Positions 23,185-33,800 of a stretch of 33,800 bases of DNA are shown here, piece after piece. Position numbers and translations under genes: made by a program. The notes below the pieces were generated by a model. That model ran no database searches, was not told the DNA's origin, and saw nothing but the letters and a program-made list of their open reading frames with translations. The first letter of the stretch is position 1. The number at the start of each line of letters is the position of its first letter. The DNA is from Auxenochlorella pyrenoidosa (lineage: Eukaryota > Chlorophyta > Trebouxiophyceae > Chlorellales > Chlorellaceae), in contig KQ481997.1 in the NCBI GenBank assembly GCA_001430745.1, forward strand, positions 232,817 through 266,616, in the 5' to 3' direction.

Positions 23185-23387
23185 GTTCCGCGCTCGCTGC
23201 GCCCCGAAAGGGGAGGCCCCGTGGTCACTCTTGCCAGAGTGTAACCGGAGTGACGTCATAGCAAGAAAGCGGCGATCGGGGAGCCGGTCGCATGCATGGG
23301 ACGGCGTGGCAAGAGCAGCAGGGCCCGAGACAGCAGGCACCTCCGGCGTTGCGATCTTGCGCTCATTCCATTTCCATTGCATCCGAC
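23185..23387. promoter_or_regulatory. Shared divergent promoter of TH2 and ThiM
   Basis: Only 203 bp separate the two ATGs, which point away from each other. The interval holds a perfect 8-bp palindrome TGACGTCA at 23251-23258, the CRE/C-box type bZIP site. Next to it is a small inverted repeat CACTCT-TGCC-AGAGTG at 23226-23241. Divergent spacing plus a symmetric element suggests co-regulation of the two thiamin genes; this is inference. If TH2 instead starts at the in-frame ATG 23259, the palindrome would be inside its coding sequence. Confidence 0.6.
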
Positions 23388-25786
23388 ATGTTGCTGCAAA
23401 CTTCTGCGCAGGGCACCTGGGCGGCCCTGGCCGCCTGCCGGGAGAAGAGCCCTCTGGTGCAGTGTATCACAAACTTCGTGTCAATGGCGAGTGCATTTCA
23501 ATCACACATGTGGTAAAAGTCTTGGGATTTTATCGCCAACAGCGATGGCGTCGAGGGCAGCTAGTGCCGCCGCCGGCTGCGCGCAACCTGCTGCCTTGCT
23601 GGGCACCGCCTCTGCACACAAGCCCTCTGTCTGCGCCTTTCACACACCCGCAGGACATCATGGCAAACACGCTGCTGGCGGCAGGGGCATCCCCTGCCAT
23701 GGTGAGTCTTCTGCTGTCCGCGCCGGCAGCCACACGCGCTCCGACTTGTCGCATTTCGCTGTGTGCAGGGCTGCTGGGTGTGTGCCCAGGCCAGCCTGCT
23801 GCACACAACAAACGCCCTGCTGCACCGCCTTGATGCTGATGCTCTGTGATGCATGGGGCAACCCTGGCATGGGGCCACCCTGCACCCTCCACCCGCGCAG
23901 CGCCTGTCGTCTCTTCGGGCACAATGCATGTGCTCCTGCAGGCGTGCCCACCCCCAGGGCTCGTGCGTGTTCCCTGCCGGCCCACCGCAGTGTTCGTGCG
24001 TGTTCCCTGCAGGCGCACTCCATCGGGGAGGTGGAGGACTTCATCAAGATCGCCTCCGCCCTGCTGATCAACGTGGGCACCCTGTCCGAGGAGTGGGTGG
24101 GCGGCATGCGGCTGGCGGCCAAGGCGGCCGCCGCCCAGGGCAAGCCCTGGGTGCTCGACCCCGTGGGCTGTGGAGCAACGCCCTTCCGCTCTCAGGTGGG
24201 GCAGCACGTGGGAGGGGCGGGGCGCCGGGCGCTGAGCCGGGGCGGCAGCAGTCAGCCGGCCAAGCCTGCAAGCATGGCCGCGCGGTCCCGCCTGTCGCTG
24301 TAAGCCAGCCAAGCCTGCAAGCATGGTGCTGGGCAGCATGTGCTGCAAGGCCTGGCCACCCAGCACCTGCCGCTGTCACCCCCTCGACCCCTTCCGAGCA
24401 ATGTGCTGCCTTCCTGTGAACCCAATCACTCTGCCTGCCTGGGCTTCTATTGCGTCCCAACCAGACACCCACCCATGCAACCCCCCCACCCCCACCCCGC
24501 ATCACCCCCACCCAATCACCCCCACACACAAAAAGGTCATCTCCTCCCTGCTGGCCCTGGGCCCCACCGTGGTGCGGGGAAACGCCTCTGAGATTCTCGC
24601 ACTGGCCGGCCTGGAGGGAGCCACCAAGGGAGTGGACAGCACCGCCGCCGCCACGGGTGGGCAGGCGGCCAGCGCTGTCGCCGCCCAGCAGGGCTCCGCT
24701 GGGCGCTGGCATGCACGGCTGGCAGCCGTCAGCTGCCGGCCATTCGCACGCCCCCTGGCTGCCGTCGCCGGTCGCTGTTTCTTACTTTCCCGTCTTGCAA
24801 GGCTGGTTGTATGACGGCCGCTGTGCTCCGCTCTTCACTGCCCCATCCCATCAGCCTTGCCTCCTGCCTGTGTGCCCTGCACTGACCATCCCCTGCCTGC
24901 CCTCACCTGCCCGGCCCCCCTGCCCCACCCCCTGGCCCGCTCACCCCGTGCCCAACAACTGTCCTCAACACACTGTCCGCCCCGTGCAGAGGCGCTGGAT
25001 GCGGCCAAGCAGATTGCGCGGCAGCACGGCTGCGTGGTGGCGATCTCCGGGGCAGAAGACCTGGTGACAGACGGCAGCCGGTTGCTCAAGGTGTCCAACG
25101 GCGTGCCGCTGCTGCAGCAGATCACCGCCACGGGCTGCTCAGGTGGGCCGCCGTCGCGGGAACGCAGCGCCGGGCGTCTGGGGGCGGCTGTGCACGCTCG
25201 GTCCCCTGTGCGCTGCCCATGCTCCCATGTCTCTCTCACATGAGCCGCGGCTCCTGCCAATGGCTTGTCATGGTCTGTGCTCTCTTTCGCACCGCTCTCG
25301 CAACCCTCTCTCTGGCGCCTCCATCCAGCGCCCCGTCCCTCTTTCCCTAACACTGCTGCAGTGACCGCGCTGGTGGCGGCGTTTGTGTGCCTGTTCCCGC
25401 AGCAGCCGCTGGAGGCCACCGCCCACGCCCTTGCCTACTTTGGGTGCGCTGCTGCACTTCTGTACCGCATGCTGTTTCTGGATGCCCGCGCTGGGCACGT
25501 GCTGGCCCTGCCTGCGATGTTTCAACCTGCTCCATGGCGCTACCTGCGCAAGCCATGCCATGCCATGCCATGCCACTGCCGCGGCGCCGCCTTGCAGAGC
25601 CCGCCTCGCAGCTGCTTCCCCCACTGCACGCCTGCCGCCCATTCCTCCTGCTGCAGCCTTGCGGCTGAGCTGGCAGCGGCGGGTGGGGCCAAGGGCCCCG
25701 GCAGCCTGCGTGTGGGGCTGCTGGACAACCTGTGGAGCATGGGCGAGGAGCAACTGCTGGCGGGGGCGCGCGTGAGCGAGGCCTGA
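23388..25786 (+). CDS. THIM: ThiM: hydroxyethylthiazole kinase
   Basis: Phosphorylates 4-methyl-5-(2-hydroxyethyl)thiazole, the salvage entry that feeds thiazole phosphate to TH1. Exons 23388-23486, 23654-23701, 24013-24195, 24536-24656, 24990-25142, 25362-25443 and 25657-25786 give 271 aa, the family's normal size. Motifs: [26 protein letters not shown] (about 24-49), NVGTL (69-73), [38 protein letters not shown], and the catalytic ITATGCS loop (195-201). The first intron must use a GC donor (AATG|GCGAGT) because the invariant Met is followed by Asp from the next exon. An in-frame ATG at 23292 is possible but adds a leader unlike the family. A broken copy of the third exon's acceptor lies at 23961-23985. 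Confidence 0.95.
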
Positions 25787-26063
25787 GGGCCGTGGGAGCC
25801 GCGGCTGGCGCTGGCTCAAGGCGGCGCCTTTGGGGCGCTCCCGTGGCAGCCACGCACACTCTTTTTGCCATGCACAGCTCTTTTGGTCCCATGCTTGCAT
25901 GCCAATGTCGATTCTTATAATTGAAATTTCATTTCATGTTGGGTCGTGCCGATCTGGGGCCAGAACGCGCAGCCCGACCATGCCCGCCAAGTGTGGGTAG
26001 CAAACAGGAGCACGCAGGCTGACTGGCCTCTTGGGGAGCACCGTGCGGCTCATCCTCTGCCCG
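25787..26063. terminator. Convergent 3' intergenic region ThiM / TruA
   Basis: The stop codons of ThiM (+) and the TruA-type gene (-) face each other across 277 bp. The AT-rich patch at about 25913-25940 is the only such island nearby and is the likely place where both transcripts end. I find no clear TGTAA on either strand within the interval, so the poly(A) sites are not fixed. Confidence 0.4.
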
Positions 26064-28273
26064 TCAGGCAGGCAATGGCGAGTATCCCGCCTCAAGGAAG
26101 AGCAGCCCCTCTGCAGGGGCAGGGGCGGCGCTGACCCTCCGGTCCCTGCTGGCCGCCACCGCGAGCAGCCCTCCCGCATCCCAGCCTCCTGCCGCTGCCG
26201 CCGGCCCCGCTGCTGCTGTGCACCCATGGTCACCCGCGTCTGCCTCTGCTGCAGCCGCGCCTTGTGCTGCAGCAGGGGTGCCGTTCTCTGCTCCAGCCCC
26301 GCTGCTGTCGCTGCAACCGCTGCCAAACCAGGCTGCCTCGGGCAGGGCCTCCCGCACCGCCGTGGCAACCAGCACACGCACCATGCGGCGCAAAAAGCGG
26401 TCGCCCAGGAGCTCGAAGGCCAGGACTGGGGTGGAGTGGGGGTCTGCAGTGCAGGGGGTGTGGGGGTGGAGGCAGAGGCAGAGGCGGCGTCACAAGCCTC
26501 GAGCAACAGAGAGTTATAAATTACCTGGACACGGTCGATAGAGCGAGGGTGCAGCCGTGCCCTACAGACGCAGCTCGCAATCGTGGCCCATAAAGCCGCG
26601 GGAGCCCTGCAGGCCTGCATGCTGCCGCCTCACCAGGCAGTGTGGCGCGCCACGCGCGCGCCCGCAGCAGGCGGCACACGCAGTCCTTGCCGGGGGGCGT
26701 GCCCCGCGCAAATGCCGTGTAGTTCACCGCCTGGCCCTCCAGCCGCGCCAGCAGCGCCGCCACCCTGTGCGACAGGGGGTGCACAGCTGGCCGTTGTTTG
26801 ATTCCTGTTCCTGACGACTGGCAGACCAATCCGCTCCCAACACGCTGGCCTCGGCCTCCAGCCTGCCCTCCCAGCCGCGGCTGTAGCATGTCGCGGCGAG
26901 GCAACGGCAGGGCTTTGAACTTCTGCCCCCTGCATGCGTGTGCACGCATGCTTGGCCGGCAGCGCCGACCTTGCAGGGTCGACATCAGGTGTCGCCTCGA
27001 CTTCTGCCTCGTCAAAGGCCCACTCCTGCTCCTCCATATCTCCTGCCTGCCCGCCTACAAAACTTCCTGCCGCACTGCCTGCAACGCAGTCGGGCGCACC
27101 GCCTGCCGCGCTGCATGCCGCGCTGCCTGTAGCAACCGCTCCTGCCGCTGCTTCCGTTGCGGCTGCGGCTGCGGTACCGGCAGTACGCAGGGGGAGCAGG
27201 TACAGGTACCGCCGCCACTGGGCCTGCAGGCGGCGCAGGGAACACCGCCACAAGAAGGGCTAAATGCCTGCTTACATGCTACACTGCATGCGCTCCTGTG
27301 TAGTGCCCTCAATCTGCAAACGCCAATGCTGCACCTTGCTGATCTCAGTGGCTGATGTCAACGCTGCTGCCTTCTGTTCTGTTCTGCGCGTTCTCACCTT
27401 GAAGGTTGCATGAAAAGAGCGCGGCACAATCTCCACGAACCAGGCGCGCAGCAGCCCCGGCCGCGCAGCGTTGATGGCGCTCATGATCAGCTGCGCGGGG
27501 GTGGGGTGGGGTAGGGGTAGGGGTGGGGGTGGGGGTGGGGGGGGGGGGCGCAACTCTCATCAGGAAGGTATGGTGAGTCAAAAATGCAGCAGCACTTTGC
27601 CCACAGCAACAGAGGAGACTTGCACTAGCTACAAAATCGGGGAGGTAGCAGACGTGTTGCTGCAGCTGCGATGAGCTGCGTCGGCTTGCCTGCGGGGTGG
27701 CAAGTGCCTCCCAGGTGTAGAAAGAAAAGACTTGCCCGAGGGCGCTCACGCCCCGATCGGTCCTCCCCGCCACAGACAGGAACACAGCTGGCCCAGCGGG
27801 AGCGGCGCCTTCATCACAGCCAGCGGCCGAGGAACACTCTTGGCCAGCTGCACAGCTGCAGCTGCGACTACTGGCGATGCATGCGGCGCAGCTGCTGGCT
27901 TGCAGCTCGCTGAACAGCGCCCGCAGCGTGCCGCCCAGTTCCTGCTCTATTGACCCCCCTCCTTGCTTCACGTACTGCCAGCCGCTGCAGTGGAAAGGCG
28001 GGGGGTCGCAGTGGGGGGGGGGTGTTGCCTGGGCCCAGTGTTGCGATGCATGGTCCCATATCGTGCTGGGGTGGGAAGTGGCAAGCAAGCGCAGCATTTG
28101 CAGGTCAGACAGGTCGAAGCGCCCAACCTCTCAGGCTTGCCTGAAAGCGGGGCCGTAATAGGACAGGTGCACCTTGAATGTTGTTCGGGTACGCCGTCCT
28201 GGTTTGGCGGTGCCGGCTGTGGCTGGCTGCGCCTGCACCAGCGATAGCCCCAGGTATTGTTCCTGCTGTTGCG

Positions 28274-28307
<34 letters not shown>

Positions 28308-28748
28308 ATCTTCTACGAGCCGATCCCGCTCTGCAGCGCAATCACCCGCTGGCTCAGCAGCAGGATGGCTGCCTTGCCCGCTGCCCTGTCCCTGCTCCGC
28401 CGCTGCGGCCGCTTCTGCTGCCGGCGCATCCAGCAGACACAACCCCAGCAGGTTGCGCTGCTTGGCCGAAACGACCTCGCGATAGTAGTTCTCCACAGCG
28501 CCCCAAGGCCGGCCGGCAAGCAGGAAATGCCGAGTTGCCCCCGCACTCCAGCCTGTCTTTGAAGCGGCTGCCGGCTCGACAACCGTCATTGACAGTTGGT
28601 CAGCAAATAAAGATTGCGCATCCATGCACACAGCGAGGAGAGCTGCAAGTGCTTGCCACCGCTCGCCGCTGTCGACGCTGAGCCACGCTCTCGTCACCTC
28701 CAATGGAGGCTCCAAGATTACACAGCCCTGCGCGCCAGCCTTCTTCAT
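26064..28748 (-). CDS. TruA-type tRNA pseudouridine synthase with N-terminal extension
   Basis: TruA-family enzymes isomerise uridines in the tRNA anticodon arm. Exons 28748-28141, 27984-27690, 27490-27398, 27223-26970, 26764-26634 and 26425-26064 give 580 aa with matching phases. Motifs: VHLSYYGPAFSGWQ (about 191-206), catalytic AGRTDRGVSALGQVFSF (Asp about 279), MSAINAARPG, SFHATFKAQWRRYLYLLPL, GDRFLRRMVRVLVATAV, and the terminal APAEGLLFLEAGY. Both of the first two introns have GC donors (TCAG|GCAAGC and GCAG|GCAAGC). The first about 190 residues are not TruA: an unrecognised segment (KKAGAQGCVILEPPLEV... to about 110), then an Ala/Gln-rich linker with a Gln run coded by a CAG repeat. The insert between the RNA-binding and catalytic parts (about 395-465) is Ala-rich. 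The ATG at 28748 is the first in this frame and overlaps the upstream gene's stop. Confidence 0.9.
27493..27549 (-). repeat. G4/i-motif-like tract abutting a TruA 3' splice site
   Basis: The plus strand is almost entirely G runs of 4 or more separated by single T or TA. On the coding strand it is the C-rich pyrimidine tract running into GCGCAG|CTGATC. Confidence 0.85.
28269..28311 (-). repeat. CAG/CTG trinucleotide repeat coding poly-Gln
   Basis: This near-perfect CTG run (CAG on the coding strand) lies in the linker of the TruA-type protein and is read as a Gln tract broken by a Pro. It is probably length-variable between strains. Confidence 0.85.
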
Positions 28749-31700
28749 GACAGCCAGAGGGAGTCGGCAAACTGAGTGCGCATTGCCACAAAGTGGCTCA
28801 CAGCCAGGGCATGCCGCTCGCGCAGCGCCTTGAGCTGGCGCCACGCCCACGGCGGCGAGTGCTGCCTCCCGCCCGGCTGCTGCTGCTGCTGCGCCTGCTG
28901 GCGCTGCCGCTGCCGGACCATCTCTGCAGCGGCGCTCTCCAGCTCGGGCTTCCCCGTCCCGCCGTCCTCGCCTTCGGCCGTTGACCGCATTTGACCGGCG
29001 CGCCGGCGCGGCGCACCGTCGCTGGCTCGCAGCATTGCCAGGCAGCGCTGCCGGTCATAGGTAAGCTGCACCTCCTGCCGGCCCAGCGCCCGCCACAGCC
29101 GCAGCTGCAGCGGGTCGAAGACCTCGGCGCCGCCGGCCGCCTCGGCCGCTGTTTGCCTCGCGGCCGCGGCGTTGACCGCCGCGGTCAAGTTGGCAGCACC
29201 CAGGTCAAAGTGCGCCGCAAAGAGCACGTGGTTGCGCACCCGAGACTTCTCCACGTCGGCAAAGGCGCGCACTGCGATGGAGGTGGCCGCGGTGCCACCC
29301 GGTCGGTCGCAGTGGGGTGCAGGTCGGAGACACCACGCAGGATGCCATGGGCCACAGGGCGGGCAGTCGGGCCAACCCATCCTCCCGTATCCTGCCAGCC
29401 CCGACAAAATTGGCCCCAGCCACCTCGCTGCCCCCGGCGCCTGCTGGGGTCCCTCACCATGGTCAAAGACCAGTCGCAGGCGGCACCACGCCTCCTTCAG
29501 CCCGGGGCCCTTGCCACCAAAATAGTTGACCGCAAGTACGCCCGCCGGCGACAGCAGCCGGCCGAGCTGGCGGAAGAAGGGGGCGTCCATCAGCGGCGCC
29601 GCCGTGCCGCCGCCGCTGCGGGCGCGGGCGGAGCAGACGCGCATGAGCACACGCGCACAGCAGGGACAGCAGACATGTGTTGCGAAGCCGCGCCCCCCCC
29701 CTTCTCACATGCACGCTGAGACGCTGCGGCTCTGGCCGGCGCAAGCTGCCTCGAGCTCACGGCCTGACAAGCACCCCCCAGCAAGCCCGAAGCCAGGGAT
29801 TATGCAAGTGATTGAGGCACAAGGCGCCCAGTCCTGCTCGTGCCTAGCCCGTCAGGCCGCCTGGAACACCCTCACCCCACCTGAACACATCGTGCAGAAC
29901 ATAGTCGTAGGACCCCGCGCGGCGCGCCGCCAGCGCGGGGACCTCGCGAAGCGCGTCGCCCACAGCGGCCCGCCCCCCGTGCAGGCCGGGCCGCAGGCCG
30001 AAGAAGCCCTGCGCCGCCGCCAGCACTTCTGGGACCAGCTCCAGCGAGTCTGCAGGGCGGGCGGGGCGGGCAGAGGAGGCACGGCAGGATTGGGCAGAGG
30101 AAACGCGCAGCAGGGGCGGGCAGAGGAGACGTGCGCTGGGGTGGGCAGAGGAGGCATGCGCTGGGGCGGGCGGAGGAGACGCGCGGCAGGGGTGGGGTGT
30201 TGCAGGCGGCAGAGCGCCTGGAGCAAGTGTGCACACGGTGGTCAGAACGGCGCGTTGGTTGGGGTGGACACATGTGCACCAGTGCAGTTGCGGTGGGACA
30301 GCCAGCGGAGGAGCAACGTCAAGGAAGAAACCTCTAGTGCGAGGGCAAGCGGGCCCGCAGGGCAGGGAGTCATGTGGGCACGAGGGCTGGCGGTTGATGC
30401 AGCATCCCAGGCTTTGGGGGAGGGCGTGTAAAAAGGGAGCGTCAGCTGGCGCGTGCACGCGGCATGCGCCGTTGGCGGAACTGCCCCTTCAGGGATACGC
30501 TCGGCAGGCCTGGCCGCGCCTGGCGCAGCAGGCACTGCCCCGGTGTGCTCACCCGCCACAACGCCCATGCGCTGCATGCCCTTGACTGCAGTGCCCACGC
30601 CCAGCCCCACGTGCAGGGCGCGGGTGCCGTTGGGGCTGAACAGCACCGCAGCCTGCTGCAGGTAAAACGCAGTGTAGACTGCAGGCAGGGGGGTGATGAG
30701 GAGCGAGCAAATCCGAGAGTTGGCGGCAAGGGCAACGTGGCAGACTTGCGGGAGCAACAACATTTTTCGCGACCGCCGGGAGCAGGGCGCAGGCGCATCA
30801 CGCCCCCGAGCCCAGGCATGAGAGCAGAGCGACAGGGAGGCGCTTCTGGGGCGTTGCGGCAGGAATCTGGGGCACAAACATGGCCCGAGGGGCAGCGCGC
30901 ACTTGTCTGTCCTGCCACATCAGCAGGTGCGATGTACTCGCCGCCGAGCACGCTGTGGTCCAGCCGCAGCAGGCGGTACCTGCACAACAGCGAGCAAACA
31001 GCAGCAATAAGTCAGATTCTGGATGGACAGGAGCGCGTGGTGCGCCCGCGCTGTCGCTGGCACTCGTCCCCTGTGCCTGCAGCCCACCTGTACTGCTTTG
31101 CACTGCCCGGCCCCGCCCCACCTGTACTGCCCCTTGTAGGTCCCCTCGATGACGCCCAGCCGGCTGCCCCCAGCCGTCTCGCACTGCATCACCACACTGT
31201 ACCGCCCCCCCTCCAACGCTACCAGAGGCGCCCCGGGTGCGCCGGCGCACTGCGGCGTGTGCGCTCGCTGCGCCGCCACCGCCAAGGCGGCAGCCGCCAG
31301 CACGGCAGCCAGCACACGCTGCCGCCGCCTGCTGCGGTCGCCAGGAGCGGCGCCGCGGGTGCCGCCAGGCCACCTGCGCTGCTTCTTGCGGCCCGTGGGC
31401 GCTGCAGCTTCGCCAGCAGACGTTGCGCCCGGCCCAGCTGGCTCAGTTGTGAGAGCTGCTGCTGCAAGCAGCGCCATGCCGGCGATGGCAGGCGGCAGCG
31501 TGGATGCCGGCCGTGGCGGCACCAACATTGCAGGCAGGCCCAGGCCCAGGCCGGCGGCCGCCACAGCCGCCACCAGCGGCAGCAGCAGCAGCTCTGGGTG
31601 CGCAGCGGGGCCGGCCCAGCTGCGCAGGGCGCGCCCGCCGGCAGCACCCGCGGCGCTGCCCAGGCACAGGAACAGCGGGCCGGCGACCAGGGCCGCCAGC

Positions 31701-32467
31701 GCCATGGCCCGCAGCGTCAGCTCGGCATCGCTGATGCGCAGGCTGCTGTCGTCTGCAAGCCCAGGGGCCAGCAGCAGGCCCCCCGCCAGCCGTGAAGTCT
31801 GCGGCGCCGCCAGGGCCGCGGCCGCCGCGGCTGCCGCCCACCAGCTGTGCACAGCAACGCCCAGCCTGGGAGCTGCTGGGGAGCTGCCGCTGGGCTCAGA
31901 GCAGACGCTGCCGGCGCGCAGGGCTGCCAGGGTGGCCGCCCCTTCCTCGCCCACATGCCCCCCGACAGCGCCCACTGCCGCCAGAGCGTACAGAGCCAGG
32001 CTGCAGAACGAGCCGGCCAGCCAGGCGCCTGCCTGCGGGGCCAGCAGGCGCACTGCAGCATGGTGGCTGATGAGCAGCATCACCAAGGCCAGCAGGGCCG
32101 AGGCGGCATCAGATGCTGCGCTGCCAGCAGGCGGTGCCTCGGGGGGCGATGGCGCCGCCTGCGTCTCTGCCTCTGACTTGTGCAACTCTTTATCGTCGGC
32201 AGCCGCAGGAGTGGTGCGAAGTGGGGCCAGGCGGGCTGCAACGTCAGGCTTCGCCGGTGGGCTGTCACCGGTGCCGTTTGCTGCGCCGCCAGCTGGCTCC
32301 CGCTGCTGCCTCTTGCTGCCCTTCCTGCAGAGGCAGCGTTGATTCGGAATAGCCTTGAGTGCATGCATGCAGCTCGACGCTTCCCGACGACCGCCCAAGC
32401 AAGTGGACAGCAACTCGGGGCGCCGCGGCGGCGGGAGGCTAGCAGCAAGCTCTCACCGTCTGTGCAT
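28745..32467 (-). CDS. Membrane-anchored spermidine-synthase-like methyltransferase
   Basis: Exons 32467-32457, 32324-31122, 30979-30903, 30678-30553, 30049-29881, 29615-29458 and 29271-28745 give 756 aa with all phases consistent. The 11-nt first exon (ATG CAC AGA CG|GTGAGAG) joins in frame to the KGSKRQQ exon. Residues about 75-350 are Ala/Leu-rich with several likely membrane helices. The C half has the class I SAM/decarboxy-SAM fold of the spermine/spermidine synthase family: RLLRLDHSVLGGEY, GQTIYTAFYLQQAAVLF, HVGLGVGTAV (Gly 455/457/459), LELVPEVLAAA, YDYVLHDVFSGGG, GVLAVNYFGG. Whether it makes polyamines or methylates proteins cannot be told; HDVFSGG differs from the classical polyamine-synthase Asp motif. 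The TGA stop (28747-28745) overlaps the ATG of the next gene on the same strand. Confidence 0.85.
30058..30195. repeat. G-rich minisatellite in methyltransferase intron
   Basis: There are about five imperfect copies of a roughly 27-nt unit with the core GGGCAGAGGAGACGCGC, inside the intron between the exon with HVGLGVGTA and the exon with LELVPEVLAA. It has no coding role. Confidence 0.75.
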
Positions 32468-32843
32468 GATGCCTGCTGACTCAAAGCATACCCTAGCTAA
32501 TGAACTCGAGCTGCACAGGCGTGCAGCAGCACCGGGGCGCCCTGCAAAAGAACCGATTTTTGCCTCGAGCCACGACCGATCGGGGGTTGGCACAATGCAG
32601 CGATCACAGCTTGGATGCTGTTGTATCAATCCTGAGCGAAGGGGGGTGCAGACCTGAAAGCCCCATCAGGGCTGACAGCCTGGCGCGCGCCGAACAACAC
32701 ATGCACGCCTCCTGCGGCACGGCCAAGCACCATCGCAGCTTGTAACATCCTGTGGAAGCCTGCATTGCCCTCCACAGAGGCTCTAGAAGTGCTTGGCAGG
32801 CAGGCAGCACAGACGGGCTTCGGCAAAAGAGTACTTGCTGAAA
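32468..32843. promoter_or_regulatory. Divergent promoter: methyltransferase (-) / PRP40-like (+)
   Basis: The 376 bp between two divergent ATGs must hold both promoters and 5' UTRs. It is less GC-rich than the coding parts. I see no TATA box or other known site I would defend. Confidence 0.45.

Positions 32844-33800
<957 letters not shown>

Noticed and set aside
26064..32467. Methyltransferase and TruA as one fused protein
   Set aside because: The methyltransferase has a normal C-terminal end with an in-frame TGA, and the TruA frame differs at the junction. No intron that would remove the stop is evident.

Overview
The window is nuclear DNA from a GC-rich, intron-dense eukaryote, most likely a chlorophyte green alga of the Chlorella/trebouxiophyte kind. 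The evidence is short exons joined at GT-AG and GC-AG junctions, CAG-rich 3' splice sites, G/C-rich low-complexity introns, and plant/alga-type proteins (a ThiD-ThiE fusion TH1, a TenA-HAD fusion TH2, a plant-like ThiM). The species is inference. All gene models were built by hand from splice consensus, reading-phase agreement across every junction, and family motifs. No alignment or transcript data were available. One assembly gap (N, 12141-12872) hides a gene boundary.

Layout. 82-3106 (-): a secreted Cys-rich PAN/Apple-like protein. 3107-4175: intergenic. 4176-11787 (-): TH1, HMP-phosphate kinase plus thiamin-phosphate synthase, 16 visible exons. 11788-12922: upstream of TH1, including the gap. 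12923-23184 (-): TH2, TenA plus HAD thiamin-phosphate phosphatase, 17 visible exons. One TH2 intron of about 3.2 kb (17525-20729) contains a complete TRM112 gene on the opposite strand (19151-20442, +). 23185-23387: a 203-bp divergent promoter. 23388-25786 (+): ThiM, hydroxyethylthiazole kinase. 26064-28748 (-): a TruA-type tRNA pseudouridine synthase. 28745-32467 (-): a membrane-anchored spermidine-synthase-like methyltransferase whose stop codon overlaps the TruA start (ATGA). 32468-32843: a divergent promoter. 32844 to the window end (+): the 5' part of a PRP40-like WW-domain splicing factor.

Function. TH1, TH2 and ThiM together cover thiazole-alcohol salvage (ThiM), pyrimidine phosphorylation and ring coupling (TH1), and dephosphorylation of thiamin monophosphate to thiamin plus possible TenA salvage (TH2). 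The three genes lie side by side, which makes this a thiamin gene cluster in a eukaryotic nuclear genome. TH2 and ThiM share a promoter that holds a perfect TGACGTCA palindrome. TH2 and TH1 are head-to-tail across the gap and could even be one gene.

Two genome-wide-looking oddities run through the window. About 9-10 of roughly 60 inferred introns use a GC donor. At least 14 exon-intron junctions have a tandem copy of the junction itself (exon edge plus splice site) inside the adjoining intron.
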